In this document: piece by piece, positions 1-6,994 of the stretch
Numbering within the stretch: position 1 is the first letter of the stretch
Layout: the number at the start of each line of letters is the position of its first letter
Source: Verrucomicrobiaceae bacterium
Lineage (GTDB): Bacteria > Verrucomicrobiota > Verrucomicrobiia > Verrucomicrobiales > Verrucomicrobiaceae
DNA length: 64,000 bases
NCBI GenBank assembly: GCA_027484445.1
Contig: JAIXSY010000042.1
Location: 1 to 64,000, forward strand
Direction of reading: 5' to 3'
The notes under the pieces: generated by a model
The model's database searches: none
What the model saw: only the letters and a program-made list of their open reading frames with translations
Told to the model about the DNA's origin: nothing
Translations under genes and position numbers: made by a program

Positions 1-108
1 GCACGCACGCCCGAAGAACTCGATGAAGCCATCAGCAAAGCGTTCTCAAAAATCACAGCCAAAGATGCGATGGGTTATTTTGCCTCTTGCGGTTATAGTA
101 TTATTTAA
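1..108 (+). mobile_element. IS630-family transposase, C-terminal fragment
   Basis: The first 35 codons are open from the window edge to a TAA at 106-108. The peptide begins ARTPEELDEAI and ends MGYFASCGYSII. This matches the end of IS630-family DDE transposases, where an R-T-x-E-E-L-x-x-A-I helix is followed by a W/Y-F-x-x-C/A-G-Y motif. The catalytic part lies upstream of the window, so it is not known whether the element is intact. Terminal inverted repeats were not identified. It sits about 190 bases before the bufferin cluster, which may therefore lie next to an insertion site. The family call rests on this short tail only. Confidence 0.75.
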
Positions 109-243
109 AATGCTCTAAGGTTGGATTCAATCACTTCGTGATTTTGGAAAGGTCGAGTTCTTGATCCGATTTCCTTGGCTGAGGTTGCGAACGATTTTTT
201 TCACCTTCAGGGAATAAGGCGTTCGGTTGGATGCTCTGAGTCT

Positions 244-270
244 GTAACAGCACGCGTAACGGCGGCTGAA
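244..270 (+). promoter_or_regulatory. candidate ECF sigma promoter for the bufferin cluster
   Basis: A GTAACA at 244-249 is followed after 17 bases by TGAA at 267-270, about 30 bases before the bufA start codon. GTAAC-type -35 elements are typical of ECF sigma factors. Promoters of the Caulobacter SigF regulon, which includes bufferin genes, have been described as GTAACC plus a CGAA-like -10. The match is imperfect, and a second GTAAC lies at 256-260. This is a suggestion only. Confidence 0.25.
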
Positions 271-299
271 TCTACAAATAACAAGCATCCTAAAATCAC

Positions 300-569
300 A
301 TGAGTACCAAGCATATCCTTGCAGCAGCTGCCCTGACTGGACTTCTTTCTGGGGTCCAAGCCGCACAAGTCACTTCTAAGTCCATCCAGGGAGATTCTCT
401 GGGAACAGTGGTCCTTCCCTTGGCCGACAAGGGTGATCATGCCTGCAAAGGCAAAAATGAGTGCAAAGGCAAAGGTGGCTGCAAATCCAGCGACAATGGC
501 TGCAAAGGCAAGAACTCCTGCAAGGGCAAAGGTGGCTGCAAGTCAGCTCCTGAAAAACCACAGTTCTAA
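300..569 (+). CDS. bufA2: BufA2-type bufferin precursor (metal-binding RiPP)
   Basis: This 89-residue secreted peptide has a signal peptide at about residues 1-21 (hydrophobic AAAALTGLLSG, AXA-type cleavage near VQA-A). A linker follows, then two near-identical 16-residue Cys/Lys/Gly repeats at about 48-63 and 67-82, of the form C-K-G-K-N-x-C-K-G-K-G-G-C-K-S. Six Cys residues lie at 49, 55, 61, 68, 74 and 80, six apart within each repeat. This is the pattern of BufA2-family bufferins. In those, a DUF692 iron oxygenase with its DUF2063 partner modifies core cysteines and the periplasmic product binds copper or other thiophilic metals. The modification enzymes follow directly (bufB starts 57 bases downstream). 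There is no clear Shine-Dalgarno site. The family assignment is firm; the metal bound here is inference. Confidence 0.88.
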   Translation: MSTKHILAAAALTGLLSGVQAAQVTSKSIQGDSLGTVVLPLADKGDHACKGKNECKGKGGCKSSDNGCKGKNSCKGKGGCKSAPEKPQF

Positions 570-625
570 TCTAATCGGGTGGAGACGGGAGATTCCTGCC
601 TCCACCTTTCGGGCCATTCATCGCC

Positions 626-1489
626 ATGAGTCTAAAAGCACTGCAAGAACATGCTTCACTGGGCATAGGCATCGGTCTTCGCGTTCCACATTATCGGCAC
701 ATTTTGGAGAAAAAGCCTATTTGCGATTGGTTCGAAATCATTTCCGAAAACTTCATGGTGGATGGCGGTCGTCCCCTTGAAGTTTTGGAGAGCATACTGG
801 AGCAGTATCAAGTCGTGCAGCATGGGGTATCGATGTATCTGGGAAATGCTGATCCTTTGGATTTGGATCATTTGCGAAAACTAAAGGCTTTAGCCAAGCG
901 AACGAGAACTCCCTGGCTTTCCGATCATCTCTGCTGGGGAAGTGTGAATGGCCGCTTTTCCCATGATCTATTGCCTATGCCTTACACCATGAGTGTGGCA
1001 AAGCACACGGCATCCAAAATACGACAGGCCCAAGACTTCCTGGAAGTGCCTCTCTTGGTCGAAAATGTAAGCAGCTATGCAGAGTTCAGTCAGAATGAAA
1101 TGACCGAGTGGGACTTCTTGGCCGAAGTCGTCGAGCGAGCTGATTGCGGCATACTGCTGGATGTAAACAACATTTATGTGTCGTCCCAGAATCATGGCTT
1201 TGATTCACTGGATTACTTGAAAAGCCTGCCTCACCATCGTGTGGGACAGATTCACGTGGCTGGACATACGCGCCTAGACCACGTCATTCTCGACACTCAC
1301 GATCAGCCAGTATCAGATCCCGTTTGGAGCCTGTATGAAAAGGCCGTGAACTTGTGTGGGCCGGTGCCAACACTGCTTGAGTGGGATGATCGCATTCCAA
1401 GTTTTGATGAGGTCCAGGCTGAAGCATTGAAGGCTAGACCGTATCAATTATCAGAAGCCGATAGGTCCTCCATCAAGCTACCGTCATGA
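626..1489 (+). CDS. bufB: BufB: DUF692-family multinuclear iron oxygenase (MNIO)
   Basis: This 287-residue cytoplasmic TIM-barrel enzyme of the DUF692/MbnB/BufB family oxidises cysteines of a RiPP precursor at a di- or tri-iron site. Visible family motifs are GIGLR (15-19), EIISENF (37-43), QHGVS with H66, SDH with H101, ENVSS with E146, LLDVNN with D179 and N181, QIHVAGH with H210 and H214, DTHD with D223 and H225, and LLEWD with E252. Together these make up the expected metal-ligand set, so the enzyme looks intact. Length is normal for the family. Its stop overlaps the bufC start by four bases (ATGA at 1486-1489), implying translational coupling. The expected substrate is the Cys-rich peptide encoded immediately upstream. 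Confidence 0.92.
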   Translation: MSLKALQEHASLGIGIGLRVPHYRHILEKKPICDWFEIISENFMVDGGRPLEVLESILEQYQVVQHGVSMYLGNADPLDLDHLRKLKALAKRTRTPWLSDHLCWGSVNGRFSHDLLPMPYTMSVAKHTASKIRQAQDFLEVPLLVENVSSYAEFSQNEMTEWDFLAEVVERADCGILLDVNNIYVSSQNHGFDSLDYLKSLPHHRVGQIHVAGHTRLDHVILDTHDQPVSDPVWSLYEKAVNLCGPVPTLLEWDDRIPSFDEVQAEALKARPYQLSEADRSSIKLPS

Positions 1490-2382
1490 GATCAGCTCGT
1501 TCTTCTTCATACCCCCTGGCATCGCTGGATGATCTTCGACAATTGCAAACGCGGATGGCTGCTGCATTGATGCAGCCACTTAACCGGCAGGATCGACTCA
1601 AGCGCCAAACAAAAGCGGATTTCATCAAATCCAACGATCGACTTAGTTCCTTTCAAAGGTTGGAAATTTACGCCAGGCAATACTGGTTCCGACTTTTGGA
1701 TTGCCTATATGACGATTATCCGGCTTTGCGGACTTATCTGGGAGCTTCCAAGTTCATTCGTCTTTGTGAATCTTATCTGGCAAAGCATCCAAGCTCATCT
1801 TGGACTTTGAGAAATTTGGGTTCTGGGCTTCCTGCCTTTATCAAAGAAAGCGGTGCACGTGATATAGCAAAAGTCGAGTGGGCACAAACCTTGGCTTTTG
1901 ATGAACTTGGCTTGCCGCCGCTCTGCATGGAGGACCTGATGCAGGTCGATCCGATGCATCTTCGTTTGAGCCTTCAGCCTTGCGTCTTGCTGCTAGAACT
2001 GGATCATGCGGCGGATCGCTTTATCACAAGCATTGGGAAATCCATGTTCGACACGCGCGCCGGTGCTAGCCAAGCCAAATTGTCTCAACGTGTGGATGAC
2101 CCAATTTTACGACGTCCACCCTTGAAAAAGGAAAACGTGCATCTGGTGGTTCATCGCCACCAAAATCAGTTGTATTTCAAGCGCCTGGATCGAGGCGCTT
2201 GGTCTTTGCTCGCTTCACTACGAGATGGATCCACGCTGCAAGACGCGGTGCAGACAGCTTTCGAGACTTCGAAAAGCTCCGCATCGGAGTTCGCTCAACA
2301 GGTGCAACTATGGTTCGCTGAATATACCCAACTTGGCTGGTTTACTCTTCCACAACCTCAAACATACCCTCATCCTTTATGA
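1486..2382 (+). CDS. bufC: BufC: DUF2063-family RiPP modification partner
   Basis: This 298-residue protein of the DUF2063 family is the usual partner of BufB-type MNIO enzymes. It is thought to bind the precursor and present it to the oxygenase. The N-terminal helical part (about 15-120) has the family pattern: LQTRMAAALMQ, R-L-E-I-Y-A-R-Q-Y, LLDCLYDDYPALRTYLG and SYLAKHPSSS followed by LRNLGSGLPAF. The C-terminal part carries the VVHRHQNQLYFKRLD segment seen in many DUF2063 proteins. It overlaps both neighbours by four bases (ATGA at 1486 and 2379), so bufB, bufC and the DoxX gene are probably translated from one message. Confidence 0.85.
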   Translation: MRSARSSSYPLASLDDLRQLQTRMAAALMQPLNRQDRLKRQTKADFIKSNDRLSSFQRLEIYARQYWFRLLDCLYDDYPALRTYLGASKFIRLCESYLAKHPSSSWTLRNLGSGLPAFIKESGARDIAKVEWAQTLAFDELGLPPLCMEDLMQVDPMHLRLSLQPCVLLLELDHAADRFITSIGKSMFDTRAGASQAKLSQRVDDPILRRPPLKKENVHLVVHRHQNQLYFKRLDRGAWSLLASLRDGSTLQDAVQTAFETSKSSASEFAQQVQLWFAEYTQLGWFTLPQPQTYPHPL

Positions 2383-2837
2383 AATTTCTTTGGAGCCAAA
2401 TCACCCGTGTTATTGACCGCATAGCTGTAGCGTCGTCTGATCCCTTGCTGCTTTGCATTCGACTTTACTGGGGCTGGCAATTTTTTCTCACAGGTAAAGG
2501 CAAGCTCGGTAATCTCGAGGCTACGTCTCAGTTTTTTGGTGAGTTAGGTTTACCTTTGCCCAAGCTGAATGCCGTTATGGCTGGTTCAACGGAGTGCGTA
2601 GGTGGTTTATTGCTTTTGCTTGGCTTCATGACAAGACCGATCTGCCTGCCATTGATCTTCACGATGGTTGTGGCTTACCTGACGGCTCATCTTGAGGAGT
2701 TAAAAGGAGTTTGGGAGAACCCCGATGGTTTTGTGACAGCGGCTCCTTTTCTCTTCTTGTTAGCAAGTGTGATTAATTTCACTTTTGGTCCAGGAAGATG
2801 GTCCGTGGATCATTTTCTCGTGAAGCGAAATTCCTAA
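2379..2837 (+). CDS. DoxX-family membrane protein of the bufferin cluster
   Basis: This 152-residue integral membrane protein belongs to the DoxX family. Four hydrophobic segments are visible: about 22-40 (LLLCIRLYWGWQFFLTGKGKLG, with the typical R-x-x-x-G-x-x-F-x-x-x-G-x-x-K signature), 60-80 (VGGLLLLLGFMT), 83-100 and 118-138. DoxX genes are frequent companions of bufA-bufB-bufC, where they may act as redox or quinone-linked membrane components. Their exact role is not established. The start codon overlaps the bufC stop (ATGA). Family membership is clear; function in the pathway is inference. Confidence 0.85.
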   Translation: MKFLWSQITRVIDRIAVASSDPLLLCIRLYWGWQFFLTGKGKLGNLEATSQFFGELGLPLPKLNAVMAGSTECVGGLLLLLGFMTRPICLPLIFTMVVAYLTAHLEELKGVWENPDGFVTAAPFLFLLASVINFTFGPGRWSVDHFLVKRNS

Positions 2838-2867
2838 CAATAGAAGTGAAAGCATCGTGGTTGTATC

Positions 2868-3371
2868 ATGAATTCATCAAACCAAATGCCTGATGATTTT
2901 GCCAAAGCTGATGCCGCACGAAGGGTGAACGACTACATGAATCATTATGTGAAGGCGATTGATTCCAAAGCAGGTCTGTTTCTTGTTGGTAATGTCGCTT
3001 CAGCATCCATGCTCTTAAAAGACTGGCCCTGTGACGGCATTGGCTATTATTCAGCAGTAGCAAGCATCACATTTTTTGCAGCATCGACCTCTCTTGCTGG
3101 TGCTGCTATTTTCCCTCGCCTGCCTCCTTTGGGCTCTAGCGTTTTGTATTGGGGGGACGTGTCGCGTGATAAGAATGGAATTAGCTATGCAAAACGCTTT
3201 GATCTTTGCGTTGAGGAAGGGCGTCTTGATGACCAATACAGCCTCCAGAACTACTGCACGGCTGTCGTGATTCGCCAAAAAGTGCTATGGCTGCGTCGTG
3301 GCATTTTCCTTTTCTTTTTTGCTCTAATGACGGGTTTCTTGGCTTATCTTCGTGTCACGCGTGTGGTATAA
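2868..3371 (+). CDS. Pycsar-effector-type transmembrane protein (PycTM/DUF5706-like)
   Basis: This 167-residue membrane protein starts with a helix containing NDYMNHYVKAIDSKAGLFLVGN. That matches the start of PycTM/DUF5706 domains, in which an A-D-x-K-A motif leads into the first membrane helix. Hydrophobic segments lie at about 36-50, 60-82 (ending AAIFPRLPP, another family hallmark) and 143-161, with a charged region between. In Pycsar anti-phage systems such proteins respond to cUMP or cCMP made by an adjacent uridylate or cytidylate cyclase and damage the membrane. No cyclase gene is seen here. The gene lies 30 bases after the DoxX gene and 57 bases before the sigma factor, so it may have been co-opted into this cluster. 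Family call moderately sure, defence role unsupported. Confidence 0.68.
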   Translation: MNSSNQMPDDFAKADAARRVNDYMNHYVKAIDSKAGLFLVGNVASASMLLKDWPCDGIGYYSAVASITFFAASTSLAGAAIFPRLPPLGSSVLYWGDVSRDKNGISYAKRFDLCVEEGRLDDQYSLQNYCTAVVIRQKVLWLRRGIFLFFFALMTGFLAYLRVTRVV

Positions 3372-3428
3372 AACACAGAGGTTCATGGCTTGATGATAGA
3401 CAAATGATCCATCGCATGATTCACCACC

Positions 3429-3995
3429 TTGTTAGAACCCTATTGTTCGAATCAACCAGTGCCTGAGTTTCTTGCTCAATTCAATGATATCGTGAAGGCC
3501 CACTACCCTGGTCTGTATCGCTTTGCTCTTAGCATGTGCCGAAGCGATGCGACTGCTCGGGATCTTGTGCAGCAAACCTTTCTTCAGTGGGCTCGGCATG
3601 GACGTGATTTGAAAGACTCAACGAAAGTGAAATCTTGGTTGTTCACGACGCTCTATCGTGAGTGGCTGCGAGTCTCTGTTGGTTATCGTAAGTTCGATAG
3701 CGTTGAATTTGAGCCTGAGCTTCATGGTTTGCCGCCTCAAGAAGAGATCACATTGCCGCCGCGCATTGATAGCCAAACGATACACTTGGCTTTGGATCAA
3801 ATGGATGAACGGCATCGTGCTCCTTTGGTGTTATTTTTTCTCCAAGAGATGTCATACAAAGATATCGCGGCAGCCTTAGACATTCCGATCGGGACGGTGA
3901 TGTCTAGGATCTCACGAGCAAAGCAAAGTCTTCGAGACATCTTGGTTCGGCTTGAAAGTCCAGACGTAAACCCAGGTGATAAGTTTCCCCCATGA
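3429..3995 (+). CDS. ECF-type RNA polymerase sigma factor
   Basis: This 188-residue extracytoplasmic-function sigma factor has region 2 at about residues 20-90 (YPGLYRFALSMCRSDATARDLVQQTFLQW, then KVKSWLFTTLYREWL). Region 4 lies at about 112-178 (LDQMDERHRAPLVLFFLQEMSYKDIAAALDIPIGTVMSRISRAKQSL, with its helix-turn-helix). The start is a TTG at 3429, chosen because an in-frame stop lies at 3417 and no ATG precedes region 2. A GTG at 3459 is the alternative. Its stop overlaps the next start (ATGA at 3992). Position after bufABC, followed by an anti-sigma gene, suggests it activates the bufferin cluster, as SigF does in Caulobacter. Confidence 0.88.
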   Translation: MLEPYCSNQPVPEFLAQFNDIVKAHYPGLYRFALSMCRSDATARDLVQQTFLQWARHGRDLKDSTKVKSWLFTTLYREWLRVSVGYRKFDSVEFEPELHGLPPQEEITLPPRIDSQTIHLALDQMDERHRAPLVLFFLQEMSYKDIAAALDIPIGTVMSRISRAKQSLRDILVRLESPDVNPGDKFPP

Positions 3996-4216
3996 CTCTT
4001 CCTCAAATTTTACTCGAACTGGATGCCACGACATTGCGTCCGCAGGATGTGTCCGATGAGGCACTCCAGGCGGTCCGCAATGACGCTGCTTTGGCAAATT
4101 GGTGGAACAAGCGCGCGGCAGAGGATCATCTCATGGCAGCAGCCTCTTTCGCGAACATTGTTATCCCGCTTAACCTCAATTACCGATCTTTAGATGAATC
4201 ATCGCCGCTTTCATGA
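3992..4216 (+). CDS. Short paralogue of the anti-sigma N-terminal domain
   Basis: This 74-residue soluble protein overlaps the sigma gene by four bases and the following anti-sigma gene by 23 bases. Residues 8-60 align with residues 9-61 of the next protein: LELDATTLRPQDVSDEAL against DELESVTLRPQDSSAEAI, then V-R-N-D-A-A-L and L-R-C-D-A-E-L. It ends before any membrane helix. It looks like a duplicated cytoplasmic sigma-binding domain that has lost or never had the membrane anchor and sensor domain. It could bind the sigma factor without responding to the periplasm, or be a decaying copy. No named family was recognised. That it is translated is supported by the tight overlaps. Confidence 0.6.
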   Translation: MTLPQILLELDATTLRPQDVSDEALQAVRNDAALANWWNKRAAEDHLMAAASFANIVIPLNLNYRSLDESSPLS

Positions 4217-4937
4217 TGAATTGGAGAGCGTGACGCTACGCCCCCAGGATAGTTCTGCCGAAGCAATTGACGCCTTGCGCTGCGATGCAGAGTTGTTGCA
4301 TCACTGGCAACGAACAAAAGAGCTCGATGTCCTCTTGGCGAAGGCTTACTTGGAAAAAAGTTTACCTGCTGATCTCGAAGGTGATCTTTTGCGTCGCTTG
4401 CAATCTTCAGTCGTTGCTCAGCAGACACCTTGGAAACGTCGTCTTTGGGTTGCTTCAGCTCTGGCAGCATGTTTGGCGATGGTCGGGATCGTCATACAAA
4501 TGCTTGATGAATCCCAAGCCGACCCATGGGAAAGAGATACCTTGATTTTTTTTGATAAACTAGAACATGCTCAGGTCCACTTTGATTTCACGGGGAATGA
4601 GCTTGCTGTTTTGCGTGCTCATTTGATCAAGGATGGAAGACAGTTGCCGCCTGTTTTGCCTGAATCTTTGGAGAATCTAAAAACACTTGGGTGCACGCAG
4701 GCTATTCTCCACGGACAAAAAGCCGTTGTGGTTTGTTTTTATCTGCCCTCGGGCAAGGAAGCGCATCTTGCCATCATTGATGCTGTGATGAAGCCGAGCC
4801 TTGCAGGTAAGACTCGTCCAGACCTTCAAAGCGATGGTGATTGGAGTCATGCGACATGGGTGCTAGGCTCTAAGACCTTAATGTTTGGCACAACAGCGGG
4901 AATGGAAGAACTCAAACGTGCGCTTGGCCTTTGTTGA
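4194..4937 (+). CDS. Membrane-anchored anti-sigma factor-like protein
   Basis: This 247-residue protein has a cytoplasmic N-terminus (1-80), one membrane helix at about 84-103 (LWVASALAACLAMVGIVIQML) and a periplasmic C-terminal domain. The C-terminal domain has LKTLGCTQAILHGQKAVVVCFYL followed by AHLAIID. This C-x-G-x-x-x-C-F-H-L arrangement is seen in many anti-sigma-like proteins of Planctomycetes and Verrucomicrobia. C167, H173, C181 and H191 could form a metal site, which would suit control of a metal-binding peptide cluster; that is inference. It follows the ECF sigma gene and overlaps its own short paralogue. No zinc-binding HxxxCxxC anti-sigma motif is visible, so sigma binding is inferred from context and topology. 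Confidence 0.7.
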   Translation: MNHRRFHDELESVTLRPQDSSAEAIDALRCDAELLHHWQRTKELDVLLAKAYLEKSLPADLEGDLLRRLQSSVVAQQTPWKRRLWVASALAACLAMVGIVIQMLDESQADPWERDTLIFFDKLEHAQVHFDFTGNELAVLRAHLIKDGRQLPPVLPESLENLKTLGCTQAILHGQKAVVVCFYLPSGKEAHLAIIDAVMKPSLAGKTRPDLQSDGDWSHATWVLGSKTLMFGTTAGMEELKRALGLC

Positions 4938-5025
4938 GGTTGACGATCCATTGATGAGCATTGCAGTGCCGTTTTGAGTCATCGCGCATTTGTTTTTGGA
5001 TCGGTTGTCTTCATGAATCCTTGTT

Positions 5026-5358
5026 ATGCCCCGAGCCAAGCCTACCTGGAATGATAAACTTCTTCGAAGCAAGCCACCCGAGGTCAAACGATTGGATCAA
5101 GCTTTTGCAGGAATGCCGGAAGAGTGCCTGATGCTTATCGCTTCACCTGCCATCCTGGATGAACGATTGAGGAGAATCCCGCAAGGACAGACGTTCTCTG
5201 TGAAAATGCTTCGGAGTGAGCTAGCTGCCGTATATCAGGCTGAGCATACTTGTCCGGTGACCACAGGGATTTTATTGCAAAGCGGCGTCAAGCTGAGCAG
5301 AAGCGCTGATGAATTCCAAGGAGATGCTCACGTTGATTTCAGAGCGGATAAGGGCTGA
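5026..5358 (+). pseudogene. Truncated MGMT/alkyltransferase-like protein
   Basis: The open frame encodes 110 residues. Residues 10-85 (DKLLRSKPPEVKRLDQAFAGMPEECLMLIASP, then RRIPQGQTFSVKMLRSELA and CPVTTGI) resemble a family of about 130-residue proteins annotated as methylated-DNA-cysteine methyltransferase-like. In that family TTGIF is followed by a helix rich in A/E and a PYWR segment. Here the frame departs after TTGI. The next frame reads FYCKAASS-stop-AEA, a weak match to the expected helix, so a frameshift near 5275 is likely. The PYWR part is missing and the frame runs 20 bases into the end of prfC on the other strand. Probably a decayed copy; a short functional variant is possible. 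Confidence 0.5.
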
Positions 5359-6994
5359 TGTGAAATTTTTCCCCGTTCTTGCTTTCGAAGTAGCCGAGGC
5401 TGACTTTGTCACTGAAAAGAGCGACCCAATTGCCGAAGGCATCAAGCGCGAGGGTGGTGTCGTAGCTAGCAGCAAGGTTGGGCTTAGGTTTTGTGGTTTG
5501 GCCACGCAAGGGCTTGGGTACGTCTTCTGGATTCTTTTCCTGAAGCCATCGCACCAAGGTCCAAGGGGCATATTCCAGACGAACTTCAGCACTGTATTCC
5601 GTTTCCAGTCGGTATTTTAGCACGTCAAACTGCAAAGGCCCCACGGCACCTAGCAGAGGGATGCGCACGAAAGCATCGGGTAGATCGAAAGGCTGTGCGA
5701 CACCTTCTTTGAGCAACTGATCCAGGCCATCTCGGAAGCGCTTGAATTTGGCAGTGTTTTCGTTGTGCAGGTAGGCGAAGCACTCAGGTGCAAAACGAGG
5801 CATCTCGTCATACTTGATGGTGGCATCTTCAGAAAGGGTGTCACCGATCTGAAAGCCATAATTTCCGACAAGGCCAACCACATCGCCAGCCCAGGCTTCA
5901 TTGACCGTCTCACGTTCTTGAGCAAACAAGCGTTGGGAATTGCCGAGTCGCAGCTTGCTGCCTGTACGTGTGTTCGTTGCGGTCATGTCTCGCTGAAAGC
6001 AACCGCTGACGATGCGGATGAAGGCCACGTGATCTCGGTGACGTGGATTCATGTTGGCCTGAATTTTAAAGACGAACCCAGAGAAGGCTGTGTCCGCAGG
6101 TTCAACAATACGATCTCCAACAAGTCTCGGAGCGGGTGGTGGTGCCATCGAGAGGAATCCATCCAACATGAGTTGAACACCGAAGTTGTTCATGGCGCTG
6201 CCATAAAAAACGGGGGTGATCTCACCACGGCGCACTTTTTCCAGCGAGTAGTCCGCTCCGACGCCATCGAGCAATTCTAGCTCTTCACAGACGCGGTCAT
6301 AGACCAGCGGGGGAAGCGCATCGCGTACGCTGTCGTCTTCGATGCCTTTCACATTCACGGGGGCACGAAACATGCCTCCGACGGTTCTTTCGAAGAGATG
6401 CACTTGATTCGTCTGTCGATCAAAGATGCCTTTGAAATCCACGCCATCACCGAGCGGCCAATTCATCGGGCAGGAGGCGATGCCGAGCACTCGTTCGAGC
6501 TCATCAAGAAGTTCAAGAGGTGGCCGTGCAGGTCGGTCCAGCTTGTTCATGAAGGTGAAAATGGGCACTCCACGACGGCGACAGACTTCAAAAAGCTTTA
6601 AGGTTTGTGACTCAATGCCTTTGCCCGCATCAATCACCATCACGGCAGCATCGACGGCCGTGAGCACGCGGTAAGTGTCTTCGGAGAAGTCTTTGTGACC
6701 TGGGGTGTCGAGCAGATTGATGACCGCATCTTTGTACTCAAACTGAAGCACGGTGGAACTCACGGAAATGCCACGCTGTTTTTCGAGCTCCATCCAGTCT
6801 GAGGTAGTGGCGCGCTGGTTCTTGCGTGCAGTGACGCTTCCTGCCAACTGCACGGCTCCTCCATACAAGAGCAATTTCTCCGTGAGGGTCGTTTTGCCCG
6901 CGTCAGGGTGGGAAATGATGGCAAAGGTGCGGCGGCGAGCGACTTCAGTGGCAGCGGACATGAGCAGGGCAGGGGAAGCAGGAATGGGCTTCAT
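5339..6994 (-). CDS. prfC: Peptide chain release factor 3
   Basis: This 551-residue translational GTPase recycles RF1 and RF2 after peptide release. The G1 motif HPDAGKT lies at 29-35, followed by the switch I region of RF3 (RATTSDWMELEKQRGISVSS), G3 DTPGHKDF at 96-103 and G4 NKLDR. RF3-specific C-terminal blocks are present (GAVGPLQFDVLKYRLETEYSAEVRLEYAPW). Length is close to the 529 residues of E. coli RF3. Translation may start at Met1 or at Met12 (MSAATEVARRRTFAI); both keep the whole G domain. It is convergent with the truncated gene upstream of it on the map and divergent from the YebC/rho pair. Confidence 0.95.
   Translation of the reverse strand: MKPIPASPALLMSAATEVARRRTFAIISHPDAGKTTLTEKLLLYGGAVQLAGSVTARKNQRATTSDWMELEKQRGISVSSTVLQFEYKDAVINLLDTPGHKDFSEDTYRVLTAVDAAVMVIDAGKGIESQTLKLFEVCRRRGVPIFTFMNKLDRPARPPLELLDELERVLGIASCPMNWPLGDGVDFKGIFDRQTNQVHLFERTVGGMFRAPVNVKGIEDDSVRDALPPLVYDRVCEELELLDGVGADYSLEKVRRGEITPVFYGSAMNNFGVQLMLDGFLSMAPPPAPRLVGDRIVEPADTAFSGFVFKIQANMNPRHRDHVAFIRIVSGCFQRDMTATNTRTGSKLRLGNSQRLFAQERETVNEAWAGDVVGLVGNYGFQIGDTLSEDATIKYDEMPRFAPECFAYLHNENTAKFKRFRDGLDQLLKEGVAQPFDLPDAFVRIPLLGAVGPLQFDVLKYRLETEYSAEVRLEYAPWTLVRWLQEKNPEDVPKPLRGQTTKPKPNLAASYDTTLALDAFGNWVALFSDKVSLGYFESKNGEKFHISPYPL

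Noticed and set aside
438..548. CRISPR-like or tandem DNA repeat
   Set aside because: The repeat is explained by the duplicated coding unit of the bufferin peptide; there are no spacers and no cas genes.
433..780. 115-residue frame overlapping bufA2 and bufB starts
   Set aside because: It is a shifted reading of the Cys/Lys repeat DNA and runs into bufB. It lacks similarity, while bufA2 and bufB fit known families.
2868..3371. Complete Pycsar anti-phage system
   Set aside because: No nucleotide cyclase gene is adjacent. Only the effector-like domain is present.
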